DNA of 64,000 nt from Rahnella rivi (GCF_019049655.1 NZ_JAFMOX010000058.1:124001-188000), one strand, 5' to 3'. Numbered from the stretch's first letter, positions 38,837 through 50,255 are shown. Program-made: numbers and translations. The notes: generated by a model from the sequence alone, not told the origin.

Positions 38837-39101
38837 GGTCTTTATTTCGGGTCTGAATGAGAGCCACCATGCGTTGTAATTCAGCGTCCTGAGGTGCGCC
38901 GTGATTCATCAGCCAGTTAAATAAATCGGGATCATCGTTGGTCAGGAGACGGGCAAACAGGGCTTTATCTGTCTCATCCAGACCGTCATATTCGTACTCA
39001 AAGAACGGCATGATAGAGATATCCAGCTCGCGCATTCCGCGACGGCAGGCCCAGTGGATCTGTGATCGATTATTGATATCCAGTTGGTTTTTGCTTTCCA
39101 T
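38817..39101 (-). CDS. sdhE: FAD assembly factor SdhE
   Basis: A 94-residue all-helical protein that promotes covalent FAD attachment to SdhA and FrdA. The signature RGMRELD is at residues 20-26, followed by [11 protein letters not shown] and [16 protein letters not shown]. First gene of the sdhE-cptA pair, divergent from ygfZ. Confidence 0.95.
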   Translation of the reverse strand: MESKNQLDINNRSQIHWACRRGMRELDISIMPFFEYEYDGLDETDKALFARLLTNDDPDLFNWLMNHGAPQDAELQRMVALIQTRNKDRGPVAM

Positions 39102-39349
39102 AACGAGACTCTTTTGTAGGGACGAAAAGGGAATTTTTTCGATTCTAACAGCCGCTTGGCATGTGAAGTAACTTTTCAGTGCCTTGTTTTGTCAATCTAC
39201 GTGATGTGCCGTAAAACCTGATGCAAACCTGTCGCATGTTTTACATTCTCCGGAAGGCATCCCGTAAAAGGCACCAATAACTGTTTTAAAAGGTGATGGC
39301 CTCTTTTACCATGAGGCATCAGTCACATTTCATAGACCGGGATAAGAAA

Positions 39350-40342
39350 ATGACTCACGAATTTCCGTTTCCACCGCAAAAACCTTCTGCGTCCTCCCAC
39401 CTGCCGCTGACCCTCATTTCGCTGGAAGACTGGGCAATGGTCACCCTGAGCGGTGCGGATACGATGAAATATCTGCAAGGTCAGGTCACCGCCGACGTCG
39501 ATGCGCTGGCCGCCGATGACCATGTGCTGTGCGCGCATTGCGATGCTAAAGGCAAAATGTGGAGTAACCTGCGGCTGTTCAAACGCGGCGACGGTATGGC
39601 TTATCTCGAACGCCGTAACCTGCGTGATACGCAATTAGCTGAAATCAAAAAGTATGCGGTCTTTTCCAAGATCACCTTTACCGCCGATGACGATGTGGTG
39701 CTGCTGGGCGTGGCAGGTTTTCAGGCCAGCGCAGCGCTGACCGGATTGTTCTCAACGCTGCCGACCGCTGAACAGCCGGTGGTGCAACAGGATGAAACGA
39801 CGCTGCTGCATTTTTCGTTGCCCGCCGAACGTTATCTGATTATCACCAGCCCGGAAAAAGCCCGGCAGGTGGCAGAGGAACTGGGAGAACAGGCGCAGCG
39901 CAATGACAGCCAACAGTGGCTGGCGCTGGATATCGAAGCGGGATTCCCGGTGATTGACAGCGCCAACGCGGTGCAGTTTATTCCGCAGGCGACTAACATT
40001 CAGGCACTGGACGGCATCAGCTTTACCAAAGGCTGCTACGCCGGTCAGGAAATGGTGGCGCGCGCGAAATACCGCGGTGCCAACAAACGTGCGCTGTTCT
40101 GGTTGTCAGGCAAGGCCAGCAAAGTGCCCGCTCCTGCAGACGATCTCGAAATGCAACTCGGTGAAAACTGGCGTCGTACCGGCACGGTGTTGGCAGCGGT
40201 ACAGCTTAACGACGGCACCGTCTGGGTTCAGGCCGTGCTGAATAACGATCTGGAAGCCGATGCAAAACTGCGTGTCCGTGAAGATGTGACCAGCCACCTG
40301 GCCATTCAGCCGCTGCCGTATTCGCTGGAAGAAAAGAAATAA
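39350..40342 (+). CDS. ygfZ: tRNA-modifying/Fe-S repair protein YgfZ
   Basis: A 330-residue folate-dependent protein of the GcvT-like fold, needed for the activity of some Fe-S enzymes such as MiaB. The conserved motif [21 protein letters not shown] contains the key Cys. MTHEFPFPP was chosen as start because gggataag precedes it and E. coli YgfZ begins similarly; a frame from 39293 adds 19 residues. The length equals the family (about 326). Confidence 0.94.
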   Translation: MTHEFPFPPQKPSASSHLPLTLISLEDWAMVTLSGADTMKYLQGQVTADVDALAADDHVLCAHCDAKGKMWSNLRLFKRGDGMAYLERRNLRDTQLAEIKKYAVFSKITFTADDDVVLLGVAGFQASAALTGLFSTLPTAEQPVVQQDETTLLHFSLPAERYLIITSPEKARQVAEELGEQAQRNDSQQWLALDIEAGFPVIDSANAVQFIPQATNIQALDGISFTKGCYAGQEMVARAKYRGANKRALFWLSGKASKVPAPADDLEMQLGENWRRTGTVLAAVQLNDGTVWVQAVLNNDLEADAKLRVREDVTSHLAIQPLPYSLEEKK

Positions 40343-40357
40343 AGTCATCACTTCTTA

Positions 40358-40386
40358 ACCGCCTTCATCTTCGACATGAAGGCGGT
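40358..40386. terminator. convergent hairpin between ygfZ and the CYTH gene
   Basis: An 11-bp stem accgccttcat/atgaaggcggt with a 7-nt loop (cttcgac) sits between the converging stops; likely a bidirectional terminator, although T-runs are weak. Confidence 0.6.
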
Positions 40387-40407
40387 CAAACAGCATGCGG
40401 TGCCGGG

Positions 40408-40938
40408 TCAGCCGGTGTGATGCTGCCCTTTGTGTTTGAGCAGATCAACATACGCCTGATCCACCAGTTCCTGACGATCAATCCCCAGCCGTTCCAGTAA
40501 GTCTTCCGCTATCGCAATGCCCTGCTCCGGCGTTTCTTCATCTGCCAGCACCACTTCAAACTCGAGATAATCACCCAGACCTTTTACCCGGTCGAGATGC
40601 AGACGAGTTTGCCCGGTCATAAACAGCGTACGTTGCTTGATCACGCGGCCAGCCGCGCCATAGGCCAGCGTCAGGGTTTCACGCAGGCCGTGAGGATCCT
40701 GAGTTTCTGTGAGCGTGTAAAAACTGGTTTTCGGGCCCGCCTGATCCGGGCGCTGATAAAAAATCAGTTCACCGCGATCCGGTGCCAGTGTGCGTAATTT
40801 GAGACGTCCGTGCGGGCAGATAAAAAAGGTGTCGTCCTGATCGATAATGTCCGGCAGCCCGTCACTTATCAGCGCCAGCTTTTCATACAGCGCTGAAAAA
40901 TCATCTACCTTTGCTTTGATTTCAATGTTTCTGGCCAT
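40408..40938 (-). CDS. CYTH-domain protein (class IV adenylate cyclase-like)
   Basis: A 176-residue triphosphate-tunnel protein. The N-terminal EIKAKV (ExExK-like), LKLRT, ELIFYQRPD and LDRVKGLGDYLEFEV strands supply the acidic and basic tunnel residues. Single-domain members in Yersinia and Aeromonas make cAMP from ATP; others are thiamine-triphosphatases or remain unassigned. A cyclase role here is therefore possible but not proven. A good ribosome site (AAGGAGT) precedes the ATG. Confidence 0.85.
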   Translation of the reverse strand: MARNIEIKAKVDDFSALYEKLALISDGLPDIIDQDDTFFICPHGRLKLRTLAPDRGELIFYQRPDQAGPKTSFYTLTETQDPHGLRETLTLAYGAAGRVIKQRTLFMTGQTRLHLDRVKGLGDYLEFEVVLADEETPEQGIAIAEDLLERLGIDRQELVDQAYVDLLKHKGQHHTG

Positions 40939-41137
40939 CGTTGACTCCTTAAAAGGTCATGCTTTTTGGGCTGATTTCATCAATATCTCATGTCCCTACA
41001 ATGACATTCTGCCCGGCAGGCGCAAATTCTTTGTCACACCTTCACGTATTTCTTTCCATTAGCAGATAAACTCGCAGCATCGGGTGTTGCATGCACCTTT
41101 ACATCACGCCAGAAAAGGCCGGAGGCCAGAGTCCAGA

Positions 41138-41578
41138 ATGATATGGATTATGCTTGCTGCAATTGTTGTGGTTTTTATTGTGGGTTATTGGTTCATGACG
41201 GCAGACACCCGTAAAGCGAATGATTCACTCGCCAGTCTGTTGAAAATTAAACCGGTTTATATCGATTCTATGCTGCTGGAAATGGGCAAACGACAGAGTC
41301 AGATGTTTATCCGCTCCATAAGCGGTGGCTATGCGGAAGAGATCCGCAAGGCCGCCTACGTCGTGTTCATCTATCATACGTTTATTAAAGATGCGTCGGC
41401 TGAAAATATTGTCCGCTGGCGAAATATTCTGGTGCGTGCGCACCTGCCCCCGCAGCTGAGCAGTGAACACGCCGAGCTGGCGCTGTTTTACTTCGCCGAA
41501 CTGGATATCGAACCCTTCGAGCTGGCGCAATTTCGTCGCGACTATAACGAAACCTATAATCAGATCCATCTGGTTTAG
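41138..41578 (+). CDS. DUF1198-family membrane-anchored protein
   Basis: A 146-residue protein starting MIWIMLAAIVVVFIVGYW, a single N-terminal membrane anchor, with the rest soluble and helical. It resembles E. coli YicN (DUF1198) from memory. The start is favoured by ggagg 12 bases upstream and by family starts at MIWIML. Function unknown. A shared terminator separates it from the converging DUF2002-like gene. Confidence 0.75.
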   Translation: MIWIMLAAIVVVFIVGYWFMTADTRKANDSLASLLKIKPVYIDSMLLEMGKRQSQMFIRSISGGYAEEIRKAAYVVFIYHTFIKDASAENIVRWRNILVRAHLPPQLSSEHAELALFYFAELDIEPFELAQFRRDYNETYNQIHLV

Positions 41579-41583
41579 ATGCA

Positions 41584-41609
41584 AAAAAGCCGCTGAGTCA
41601 GCGGCTTTT
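41584..41609. terminator. bidirectional terminator
   Basis: Stem aaaagccgctga/tcagcggctttt, essentially without spacer beyond gt, flanked by A-run and T-run: it serves both converging genes. Confidence 0.8.
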
Positions 41610-41632
41610 TCTCATCAGATTTAACTGACTGC

Positions 41633-41968
41633 TTATCTGAACACGTTATCCAGATAACTCGCCAAAATCTGGCGTGAACTGAAACCGTGGCAAATGCCGT
41701 AGTAGGTTTCGTTGTCGCTGGACACATCCAGCGGGAAATTCTTGTAGGCATCGCTGCTGCGAAAAGATGCCGTTGGCTCGGCAAAACGCTCGCTGCGTTC
41801 TTTCATCGCCGGGTGTATTACCAGGGCAGTCCGGCCAAACCGCGCTTCCCGGTTCACATACACATAGAACTCGCCACGGCGATAACCGTATGCTTTATCA
41901 TCAATATAATCGCGCTCAAATCCTGATGTTTCTAAAACGCGTGCCACTTCATCTGGCCGTAAATACAT
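41633..41968 (-). CDS. small conserved protein (DUF2002-like)
   Basis: A 111-residue soluble protein starting [13 protein letters not shown] with GAGGAGCAACC upstream. Motifs [30 protein letters not shown] and [10 protein letters not shown] match a conserved enterobacterial family I recall as DUF2002. No known function. Convergent with the DUF1198 gene. Confidence 0.72.
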   Translation of the reverse strand: MYLRPDEVARVLETSGFERDYIDDKAYGYRRGEFYVYVNREARFGRTALVIHPAMKERSERFAEPTASFRSSDAYKNFPLDVSSDNETYYGICHGFSSRQILASYLDNVFR

Positions 41969-42082
41969 GGTTGCTCCTCGCTTCTTTAACCGCAAGGCGA
42001 CCTTACCGCAATAACTCTGCCAGACAATGCCTTTATCCCCAATTTTGGCGCATTTAGGATTTATCTAAACACATCAAAAAAG

Positions 42083-43279
42083 CTAGCGGGACGATGTTTG
42101 CCGTGATGTTTGCAGCCAGAGTTTCAGGGTCAGCAGCCAGGCAATCACCACCATAAAAGCCGCCGCCAGATAAATAGAAGGGGTACCCAGATGCGCAATC
42201 ATCAGTCCGGCTACCGGCCCGGTGATCCCAAGCCCGAGATCGAGAAAAGCGGAATACAGCCCGAGCGCCGTTCCCTGATTCTGCGGGGGAACTTGTTTCA
42301 CAGCTTCCACGCCCAGAGCAGGGAAAATCAGCGAGAAGCCGGAGCCGGTAAGAAATGCCCCCAGCTGCACCGTGACAGGATCGGTTCCCAGCCAAATCAT
42401 CAGCAAGCCTGCGATTTCGACAACAAACGACACCAGCGACACGCGCAAACCGCCGAACCGGTTGATCATATTGCCGAACACCAGCCGCACGCCGACGAAA
42501 CCGAGGCTGAATAAAGTGAGTGTAAACGCCGCCCCGCTCCAGCCCTTATCGGCATAATAGAGCGTGATAAAGGTGGCGATCACCCCGAAACCGATGGTGC
42601 CAAAGCCCAGACCCAGACCGTACAACCCGATCCGTCCGATCACCGATCTGAACGCGATCCGTTTACCGGCGGTGACTGAAATCGCCGCTTTGCGACAGGC
42701 GACCAGAGCGGCAATCACCACGGCAACAACAATCAGCACCGCCACGCCAGGCAGCCCAAAGCCGTGATTGAGCATCACGCCCAGCGGTGCGCCGACGGCC
42801 ATTGCGCCGTAGGTGGCAACGCCGTTCCAGGAAATCACCCGCGCGGTATGCATCGGGCCGACCGCGCCGATCCCCCACAGGGTGGTGCCGGTGCTGCCGA
42901 AGCTTTCCCCGACGCCGAGGAAAATACGGGCGACGCAGAGCAGCAGCAGGCTGGCCAGCGGAACGTGCGCAAACATAAATGCCAGCATGTAGAAAACGCC
43001 GCTGAGCCCGCAGCAAATCAGGCCAAAAATGACCACCCGTTTTGGGCCGAGCTGATCGGCATAACGTCCGGCATGCGGGCGGCTTATCAGGGTGGAGAAA
43101 TACTGAACGCTGATAATCAGCCCGGCCAGAACCGAGTTATAACCGAGCGTGTTGTGTACAAACCCCGGCAATACAGCCAGCGGCAGGCCAATCGTCAGAT
43201 AGACCACAAAGGTGAATAACATAAACGACAAAATGCGTTTATTGAGCTGAAGATTGGCGCGAAGCGTACTTAAAGACAT
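42083..43279 (-). CDS. MFS transporter, YhhS-like
   Basis: A 398-residue major facilitator with 12 predicted helices. Motif-A-like loop SRPHAGRYADQLGPKR follows helix 2, and RIFLGVGESFGSTG lies in helix 4, features I associate with the YhhS subgroup. The start at MSLSTLR is chosen; a TTG two codons upstream is unlikely. The substrate is unknown; YhhS is linked with export of small organics. Confidence 0.85.
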   Translation of the reverse strand: MSLSTLRANLQLNKRILSFMLFTFVVYLTIGLPLAVLPGFVHNTLGYNSVLAGLIISVQYFSTLISRPHAGRYADQLGPKRVVIFGLICCGLSGVFYMLAFMFAHVPLASLLLLCVARIFLGVGESFGSTGTTLWGIGAVGPMHTARVISWNGVATYGAMAVGAPLGVMLNHGFGLPGVAVLIVVAVVIAALVACRKAAISVTAGKRIAFRSVIGRIGLYGLGLGFGTIGFGVIATFITLYYADKGWSGAAFTLTLFSLGFVGVRLVFGNMINRFGGLRVSLVSFVVEIAGLLMIWLGTDPVTVQLGAFLTGSGFSLIFPALGVEAVKQVPPQNQGTALGLYSAFLDLGLGITGPVAGLMIAHLGTPSIYLAAAFMVVIAWLLTLKLWLQTSRQTSSR

Positions 43280-43582
43280 GAGCAAAACCGGATGTGAATA
43301 CTGAGACTGGGATCAACAGTATAAACAGGTTTTCGCGGCTGAACGGGGGTAAAAATGTTATTGGCTGTAACGTCATCGTCACTTGCAGAAAAATCTGATC
43401 CGCGTCACGCAAGTCCGCGCCACGCCTGACTTTTCCGACCAGCCTCATGGCCTGTTCACCCCTACAAATACAGGCATTTGTTCTCGTGGAACCCGCTGAT
43501 GCAGGATTTTGGTCTATGCTTTAAGTATCAGTTTTAAACACAGTAAAAAACTGAAAAAAATCGTTCAACAAGGAGAGGCCGA
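43280..43582. other. intergenic region before the ElaB-like gene
   Basis: About 300 bp separating divergent genes. It has an A-rich segment immediately before the aaggagag ribosome site of the ElaB-like gene. No specific operator recognised. Confidence 0.4.
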
Positions 43583-43888
43583 ATGTTTAAGAAAACAGAT
43601 AAAGTAGAAAAAAGCATTGATCAGGATGTGACCTTACTGGCTGACACGCTGGATGAAGTTCTTCAGTCTGCCGGGAACAAATCCAAGGATGAGTTGGATA
43701 AGCTACGCAGCAAAGCCCAGGGCGTTTTACGTGATACACGTGCACGCTTTAACGGCGATAAAATCAGCAAGCATGCCCGTGATGCTGCCGCCCAGGCCAA
43801 TGATTATGTGAAAGATAATCCGTGGTATGGCGTCGGTGCCGGTGCAGCAGTCGGTATTGTGATCGGTGTCCTGTTAGGACGTCGCTAG
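43583..43888 (+). CDS. ElaB/YqjD/DUF883-family protein
   Basis: A 101-residue helical protein with a C-terminal membrane anchor (NPWYGVGAGAAVGIVIGVLLGRR). Family members bind ribosomes at the inner membrane in stationary phase. The middle is charged and coiled-coil-like. Start supported by aaggagag. A strong terminator follows about 100 bp downstream. Confidence 0.88.
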   Translation: MFKKTDKVEKSIDQDVTLLADTLDEVLQSAGNKSKDELDKLRSKAQGVLRDTRARFNGDKISKHARDAAAQANDYVKDNPWYGVGAGAAVGIVIGVLLGRR

Positions 43889-43991
43889 TCACTGAAAGGG
43901 CAATTTAAGGTGTCTCACTCCTGTGTCGGGATGGTTGAAACACAGACACCAGCGCGGCTTCCCTCATTGCTGCGCGATTGCTAAAAAGACG

Positions 43992-44016
43992 ACGGAGCCT
44001 CCGGGCTCCGTTTTCT
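43992..44016 (+). terminator. terminator after the ElaB-like gene
   Basis: Stem acggagcc/ggctccgt with a 4-nt loop followed by tttt. It may also serve the converging MocR-type gene. Confidence 0.8.
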
Positions 44017-44020
44017 ATTT

Positions 44021-45469
44021 TCAGGCACCTGCAAAGGCCACGGCCAGCCGCGTAACCCACTGCTTCGCCTGCTCCGCTGAACAGATGTTTGGAAACCCCA
44101 TCAGTAACCCGTTTGGCCGAAGGGCATCGCCCCGTTCGCGGCGTAACACCTGCCAGTCGGACACCGCCTGTATTGCCAGCCCCTGCTCCCGTGCAGCGCG
44201 CGCGATTGCCGCATCATCCAGATGCGGGCTGAGTGTGGCGCAAAGCTGGATCCCCCCGGCCTGCTGATTTACCCGCAGGATGTCCGGCGAAAACGTCGCC
44301 GTCAGGGCCTGTTCCAGAAAGCCGCGCCGCTCTGCATACATCTGACGCATCCGTTTCAGGTGCCGGTAAAAATGTCCCTGTTCGATAAATTCCGTAATGC
44401 TGTTTTGTATCAGCGGCGGCGTGCCACAAATGCGCAGCGGGCAATACGCCTCGATCTTTTCCACCAGACTTTCAGGCACCACCAGATAACCGCAGCGTAG
44501 CGCCGGAAACATCACTTTGCTGAACGTCCCCGCGTAAATCACACGCCCCTGCGTATCCAGGCTTTTCAGCGACGGCAGCGGCTGGCCGTGATAACGGAAC
44601 TCACTGTCGTAGTCATCTTCGATAATCCACGCCTGCTGTTTCGCCGCCCAGTCGAGCAGCGCCATGCGCCGCGCTAAACTCATGGTCACGCCGGTCGGGC
44701 TTTGATGCGCGGGTGTCACCACGGCGAAACGCGCATGGGGGTGCTGCGCCACCGCCTGCGGCACATTCATGCCTTCCTCATCGACATTCACCGCCATCGG
44801 CACCGCCCCGGCTGCGCGGAAAAATGCCTGCGTCACCGGATACCCCGGATCCTCCAGCCATACGCCATCGCCCGGCTGTAACAGGCTGCCGATGACCAGA
44901 TCCAGCAGCGGTGCATATCCGGCGCAAATAAAAATCTGTTCAGGACGGCAGGTGAAACCCCGGGAAAGCTGCAAATAACGGGCAATGGAATGGCGTAAAC
45001 CGTCGGTACCGGCCAGCGGCGGATGGCCTAAATCGTTCATGCTGGTATGACGGATTTGCCTTGAAACAATGCGCGACCAGATTGCACGGGGAAACGCATC
45101 CAGCGCCGGAAGGCCGAGCTGAAAAGGCAGCGAAGACACGGATGGCAGCATCGGGTTAATGGGTTTGGGCACCGCGTTTTTTCTCACCGGCGAGGGCGCG
45201 GGGGCGGCTAAGCTCTGCGGCGCGCTGACCACCGTTCCGGCCTGTCCGCGGCTTTGCAGAAATCCTTCTGCCGTCAGCAGTCCATAGGCATTTTCAACGG
45301 TGGCGCGCGCCACGCCGAGTTCACTGGCCAGCGCCCGCACCGACGGCACGCGGCTGTCGCGTTTAAGTTGCCCTGTCATGATCGCCTGTTTTACCCGCTG
45401 ATAAATCTGCCGGTAAAGCGGTTCTTTGTGTCGGGGATCGAGCTGAAAGGCAAGGCTGAAACGGCTCAT
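44021..45469 (-). CDS. MocR-type (GntR/aminotransferase) regulator
   Basis: A 482-residue fusion: N-terminal winged helix of the GntR class (LYRQIYQRVKQAI, SRVPSVRALASELGVARATV) and a fold-type I PLP aminotransferase domain with the Lys of YAGTFSKVMFP as the likely Schiff-base residue, plus the AGYAPLLDLV and EDDYDSEFRY segments. Such proteins usually activate the divergent gene when a PLP or amine ligand binds. The divergent neighbour is an AhpD-like protein. Confidence 0.9.
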   Translation of the reverse strand: MSRFSLAFQLDPRHKEPLYRQIYQRVKQAIMTGQLKRDSRVPSVRALASELGVARATVENAYGLLTAEGFLQSRGQAGTVVSAPQSLAAPAPSPVRKNAVPKPINPMLPSVSSLPFQLGLPALDAFPRAIWSRIVSRQIRHTSMNDLGHPPLAGTDGLRHSIARYLQLSRGFTCRPEQIFICAGYAPLLDLVIGSLLQPGDGVWLEDPGYPVTQAFFRAAGAVPMAVNVDEEGMNVPQAVAQHPHARFAVVTPAHQSPTGVTMSLARRMALLDWAAKQQAWIIEDDYDSEFRYHGQPLPSLKSLDTQGRVIYAGTFSKVMFPALRCGYLVVPESLVEKIEAYCPLRICGTPPLIQNSITEFIEQGHFYRHLKRMRQMYAERRGFLEQALTATFSPDILRVNQQAGGIQLCATLSPHLDDAAIARAAREQGLAIQAVSDWQVLRRERGDALRPNGLLMGFPNICSAEQAKQWVTRLAVAFAGA

Positions 45470-45501
45470 TCATGACCTGATTAAATAGACATTTTATGGC
45501 C

Positions 45502-45523
45502 CTGTAGTGTAGACCATGTACAG
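45502..45523. promoter_or_regulatory. candidate operator for the MocR-type regulator
   Basis: Inverted repeat ctgta-N12-tacag in the divergent promoter region between the regulator and the AhpD-like gene. The position suits autorepression and activation; the match to a MocR site is inferred. Confidence 0.35.
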
Positions 45524-45591
45524 CGTAAAGTGGCGTTCATTGAGACGCGCCGTGCGTCACTGTTTACACCAAAATCCCAGAGGAAATCATC

Positions 45592-46023
45592 ATGACCGCA
45601 CTTCGCCTGCCTTACTATTCCCTGTCTTCTTCCGTGATGGAACCCATGAAAGCGGCGCTCGGTGCGCTGGAAAACGGTCCGCTGGATAACGTGATTATCG
45701 AGCTGGCATTCCTGCGGGTTTCGCAAATTAACGGCTGCGCCTACTGCCTGGATATGCATGCCAAAGCATTGCGCAAAATGGATGTCGCGCAGACCAAACT
45801 GGATCAGCTGGCGGGCTGGCAGGTCAGCCATGCGTATTCAGAGCGTGAACGTGCGGCGCTGGCGTGGGCGGAATCCCTGACGCTTGTGGCAGCAACCGGC
45901 GCACCGGATGAGGCATTTGCGCCACTGAAAGCACAGTTCAGCGACGTGGAAATCTCAGAACTGACATTTGCGGTTGGTCTGATGAATGCGTTTAACCGCC
46001 TCGCCGTCGGCATGCGCCAGTAA
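45592..46023 (+). CDS. carboxymuconolactone decarboxylase/AhpD-like protein
   Basis: A 143-residue helical protein with the AhpD-type redox motif NGCAYCLDMHAKALRK (Cys-x-x-Cys and His). Such proteins reduce peroxides or peroxidase partners. Divergent from the MocR-type regulator that probably controls it. The N-terminal region LPYYSLSSSVMEPMKAAL is typical of the YnjA/PA0269-like group. Substrate unknown. Confidence 0.87.
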   Translation: MTALRLPYYSLSSSVMEPMKAALGALENGPLDNVIIELAFLRVSQINGCAYCLDMHAKALRKMDVAQTKLDQLAGWQVSHAYSERERAALAWAESLTLVAATGAPDEAFAPLKAQFSDVEISELTFAVGLMNAFNRLAVGMRQ

Positions 46024-46158
46024 CTTTTTGAAAGTGTAGTGTTTATTTTTTGAACATATTCTTGCGTCGCGTTGCGCAACAAATCGGGTCAAATAAGTTT
46101 TCTCTCTCCAGCCCGCTGCCTGCGGGCTTTGTCATTTTTGCAATAAGCATTTTTGAAA

Positions 46159-46205
46159 TATCTACATATTGTGTGGTTGAATATTTTAATTACCACATCT
46201 AGTAT
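46159..46205. promoter_or_regulatory. tandem NrdR boxes upstream of nrdHIEF
   Basis: Box 1 tatctacatattgtgt (46159-46174) matches the NrdR consensus at about 12 of 16 positions, box 2 ttaccacatctagtat (46190-46205) at about 11 of 16. Their starts are 31 bp apart, three helical turns, as in known NrdR targets. NrdR would repress the operon when dATP is high. Confidence 0.7.
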
Positions 46206-46323
46206 TCAATCCATCGGGACGCCATGAAGGCACCGACTCTCGCGTCTTTCCCCCGGCTGAAGCAGCCGCACAGCGGGAAGGCAAAAATTGTCTCTGATTT
46301 CTTACCAAATGGAAATACGAATC

Positions 46324-46563
46324 ATGAGCATTATTATTTACAGTAAACCAGACTGTGTCCAGTGCAATGCGACTTACCGTGCATTAGATAAACATGGCAT
46401 TGCCTATGAAGTGATCGATTTAACCCAGGACGATCAGGCGCTCGGCCAGGTTCGCGCCATGGGTTACCAGCAGGTTCCGGTGATTGTCGCCGGTGACGAT
46501 CACTGGTCCGGTTTCCGTCCGGACAAAATCAGCGCCCTGCGCCAGCTTCAGAACGCGTTCTGA
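46324..46563 (+). CDS. nrdH: NrdH glutaredoxin-like protein
   Basis: A 79-residue redoxin that reduces NrdE. It has the active-site CVQC and the conserved WSGFRPDK near the C-terminus. ggaaat precedes ATG 46324; the longer frame from 46288 is not supported. First gene of nrdHIEF. Confidence 0.95.
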   Translation: MSIIIYSKPDCVQCNATYRALDKHGIAYEVIDLTQDDQALGQVRAMGYQQVPVIVAGDDHWSGFRPDKISALRQLQNAF

Positions 46564-46573
46564 GGGCCGGCGG

Positions 46574-46978
46574 ATGAATCCGTTGGTCTATTTTTCCAGC
46601 AGTTCAGAAAACACCCATCGCTTCGTCGGCAGAACAGGATTGCCGGCGATCCGCATCCCGATAGATCGCCAGCCTGAAAAATTGCGTGTCGACTTACCGT
46701 ACATTTTAGTGGTGCCGAGCTACGGCGGCGGATCGGCCAAAGGCGCGGTACCGACACAAGTGATCCGTTTTCTGAACGATGAACACAACCGTTCACTCAT
46801 CCGCGGCGTTATCGCCGCCGGGAATACCAATTTCGGCGCAGCGTATTGCATTGCCGGTGACATCATCGCCCAGAAGTGTCAGGTCCCTTACCTGTATCGC
46901 TTTGAATTACTGGGTACGCCGGAAGACGTTGCAAAGGTTACACAGGGAGTTACTGAATTTTGGCAACGACAGAAATGA
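46574..46978 (+). CDS. nrdI: NrdI flavodoxin-like protein
   Basis: A 134-residue FMN protein supplying oxidant to assemble the Mn-tyrosyl radical cofactor of NrdF. Motifs: [13 protein letters not shown] (FMN phosphate loop), [14 protein letters not shown] and [14 protein letters not shown]. It begins ten bases after nrdH with ggcgg upstream and overlaps nrdE. Confidence 0.95.
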   Translation: MNPLVYFSSSSENTHRFVGRTGLPAIRIPIDRQPEKLRVDLPYILVVPSYGGGSAKGAVPTQVIRFLNDEHNRSLIRGVIAAGNTNFGAAYCIAGDIIAQKCQVPYLYRFELLGTPEDVAKVTQGVTEFWQRQK

Positions 46979-49122
46979 ATCTCACCGAGGCGGACACCTC
47001 CAGCCCGGACTATCACGCGCTCAACGCCATGCTCAATCTGTTCGATGCCGAAGGTCGCATCCAGTTCGATAAAGACCGGCTGGCGGCGCGTCAGTATTTT
47101 CTGCAACACGTGAATCAAAACACCGTGTTTTTCCATAATCTGGCAGAGAAGTTGCGCTATCTGGTGGAAGAAGGTTATTACGAAGCCGCGGTGCTGGATC
47201 AATACGCATTTGACGATATTAAAGCGTTGTTCAAACAGGCTTACGCCAAAAAATTCCGCTTCCAGACCTTTCTGGGCGCATTCAAGTATTACACCAGCTA
47301 CACGCTGAAAACGTTCGACGGCAAGCGTTACCTCGAGCGTTATGAAGATCGCGTATGCATGGTGGCGCTGACGCTGGCGCGCGGCGACATTCAGCTCGCC
47401 GGTCATTTTGTCGATGAGATCATTTCCGGCCGCTTCCAGCCCGCAACGCCGACGTTCCTCAACTGCGGCAAAAAACAGCGCGGCGAGCTGGTGTCCTGTT
47501 TCCTGTTGCGTATCGAAGACAACATGGAATCCATCGGGCGTTCGGTAAACTCGGCGTTGCAATTGTCCAAACGCGGCGGCGGCGTGGCGTTTATGCTGAC
47601 CAACATCCGCGAAGTGGGCGCGCCGATTAAGCGCATCGAAAACCAGTCTTCCGGCGTCATCCCGATCATGAAAATGCTGGAAGATGCGTTCTCTTACGCT
47701 AACCAGCTGGGGGCACGTCAGGGCGCGGGCGCGGTCTATCTGAACGCCCATCACCCGGACATTTTGCGTTTCCTCGATACCAAACGTGAAAACGCCGACG
47801 AAAAAATCCGCATTAAAACGCTCTCGCTGGGTGTGGTCATTCCGGACATCACATTCGAACTGGCGAAGAACAACGAGGATATGTACCTGTTCTCGCCGTA
47901 TCACGTCGAAAAAGTGTATGGCGTGCCGATGTCTGAAATCAGCATCAGCGAGAAATACCGCGAGATGGTGAATGACAAACGCATTCACAAAAGCAAAATC
48001 AACGCGCGTGAATTCTTCCAGGTGCTGGCGGAAATTCAGTTTGAATCTGGCTATCCGTACATGATGTTTGAAGACACGGTCAACCGTGCCAATCCGATCA
48101 AAGGTCGCATCAACATGAGCAACCTGTGTTCGGAGATTTTGCAGGTGAATTCACCGACGATCTACGGCGAAGACCTCTCCTATCAGGAAATCGGTAAAGA
48201 CATCTCCTGTAATCTCGGCTCGCTGAATATCGCCTCGGCGATGGATTCACCGGATTTCGGCAACACGGTGGAAATGGCCGTGCGTGCGCTGACCGCCGTG
48301 TCCGACATGAGTAACATCCGCTCGGTGCCGTCTATCGATCAGGGAAATCAGGATTCACACGCCATCGGCCTGGGTCAGATGAATTTGCACGGTTATCTGT
48401 GCCGCGAGCGTATTTATTACGGCTCGGAAGAAGGTCTGGATTTCACCAATATCTATTTCTGCGCCGTGGCTTTCCATGCGATCCGCGCGTCGAACCAGAT
48501 CGCCATTGAGCGCCAGCAGTCGTTTAAAGGTTTCAACGATTCCACCTACGCCAGCGGCACCTATTTCGACAAATATGTCGATGACGCGCAGGCCGAAAAA
48601 TGGCAGCCGAAAACGGACCGCGTGCGCGAACTGTTTGCCGACGCCGGAATTGCCCTTCCCACCACCGCAGACTGGGCGGCGCTGAAAGCTTCCGTGATGC
48701 AGCATGGGCTGTATAACCAGAATTTACAGGCGGTGCCGCCGACCGGTTCTATTTCTTACATCAATAATTCGACGTCGAGTATTCACCCGATTGTGTCCCG
48801 CGTGGAAATCCGCAAAGAGGGCAAGATTGGCCGTGTCTATTATCCGGCGGCGTTTATGACCAACGACAATCTGGATTACTACCAGGATGCCTACGACATC
48901 GGGCCGGAAAAAATTATCGATACCTATGCCGAAGCCACGCAGCACGTCGATCAGGGGCTGTCGCTGACGCTGTTCTTCCGCGATACCGCCACCACGCGCG
49001 ACATCAACAAAGCGCAGATTTACGCCTGGCGCAAAGGCATCAAAACCATTTATTACATTCGGCTGCGTCAGATGGCGCTGGCAGGCACTGAAGTTCAGGG
49101 CTGCGTTTCCTGTACGCTGTAA
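46960..49122 (+). CDS. nrdE: class Ib ribonucleotide reductase large subunit NrdE
   Basis: A 720-residue catalytic subunit reducing NDPs to dNDPs. Catalytic features seen: ELVSCFLLR with the first redox Cys, NMSNLCSEI with the thiyl-radical Cys, NLGSLNIA, and the C-terminal shuttle Cys pair GCVSC. The TTG start at 46960 gives MATTEM, like the E. coli MATT start; ATG 46975 is an alternative. It overlaps nrdI by 19 bases. Confidence 0.95.
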   Translation: MATTEMNLTEADTSSPDYHALNAMLNLFDAEGRIQFDKDRLAARQYFLQHVNQNTVFFHNLAEKLRYLVEEGYYEAAVLDQYAFDDIKALFKQAYAKKFRFQTFLGAFKYYTSYTLKTFDGKRYLERYEDRVCMVALTLARGDIQLAGHFVDEIISGRFQPATPTFLNCGKKQRGELVSCFLLRIEDNMESIGRSVNSALQLSKRGGGVAFMLTNIREVGAPIKRIENQSSGVIPIMKMLEDAFSYANQLGARQGAGAVYLNAHHPDILRFLDTKRENADEKIRIKTLSLGVVIPDITFELAKNNEDMYLFSPYHVEKVYGVPMSEISISEKYREMVNDKRIHKSKINAREFFQVLAEIQFESGYPYMMFEDTVNRANPIKGRINMSNLCSEILQVNSPTIYGEDLSYQEIGKDISCNLGSLNIASAMDSPDFGNTVEMAVRALTAVSDMSNIRSVPSIDQGNQDSHAIGLGQMNLHGYLCRERIYYGSEEGLDFTNIYFCAVAFHAIRASNQIAIERQQSFKGFNDSTYASGTYFDKYVDDAQAEKWQPKTDRVRELFADAGIALPTTADWAALKASVMQHGLYNQNLQAVPPTGSISYINNSTSSIHPIVSRVEIRKEGKIGRVYYPAAFMTNDNLDYYQDAYDIGPEKIIDTYAEATQHVDQGLSLTLFFRDTATTRDINKAQIYAWRKGIKTIYYIRLRQMALAGTEVQGCVSCTL

Positions 49123-49130
49123 CCGATTGA

Positions 49131-50126
<996 letters not shown>

Positions 50127-50134
50127 TGTCTTCG

Positions 50135-50157
50135 CCCTCCCCTTCATCGCGGAGGGC
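50135..50157 (+). terminator. hairpin after nrdF
   Basis: Stem gccctcc/ggagggc with a loop of about 9 nt, soon after the nrdF stop. No T-run, so it may only stabilise mRNA. Confidence 0.5.
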
Positions 50158-50255
50158 TGACATAAACCCCGCTTTCTGCTGTTGCCGTTATTTTTCTGAG
50201 CGTTAGTATAGAAACAGTGTTTCAAAACCCTACACGATCAGAAAAAGGAAACATC

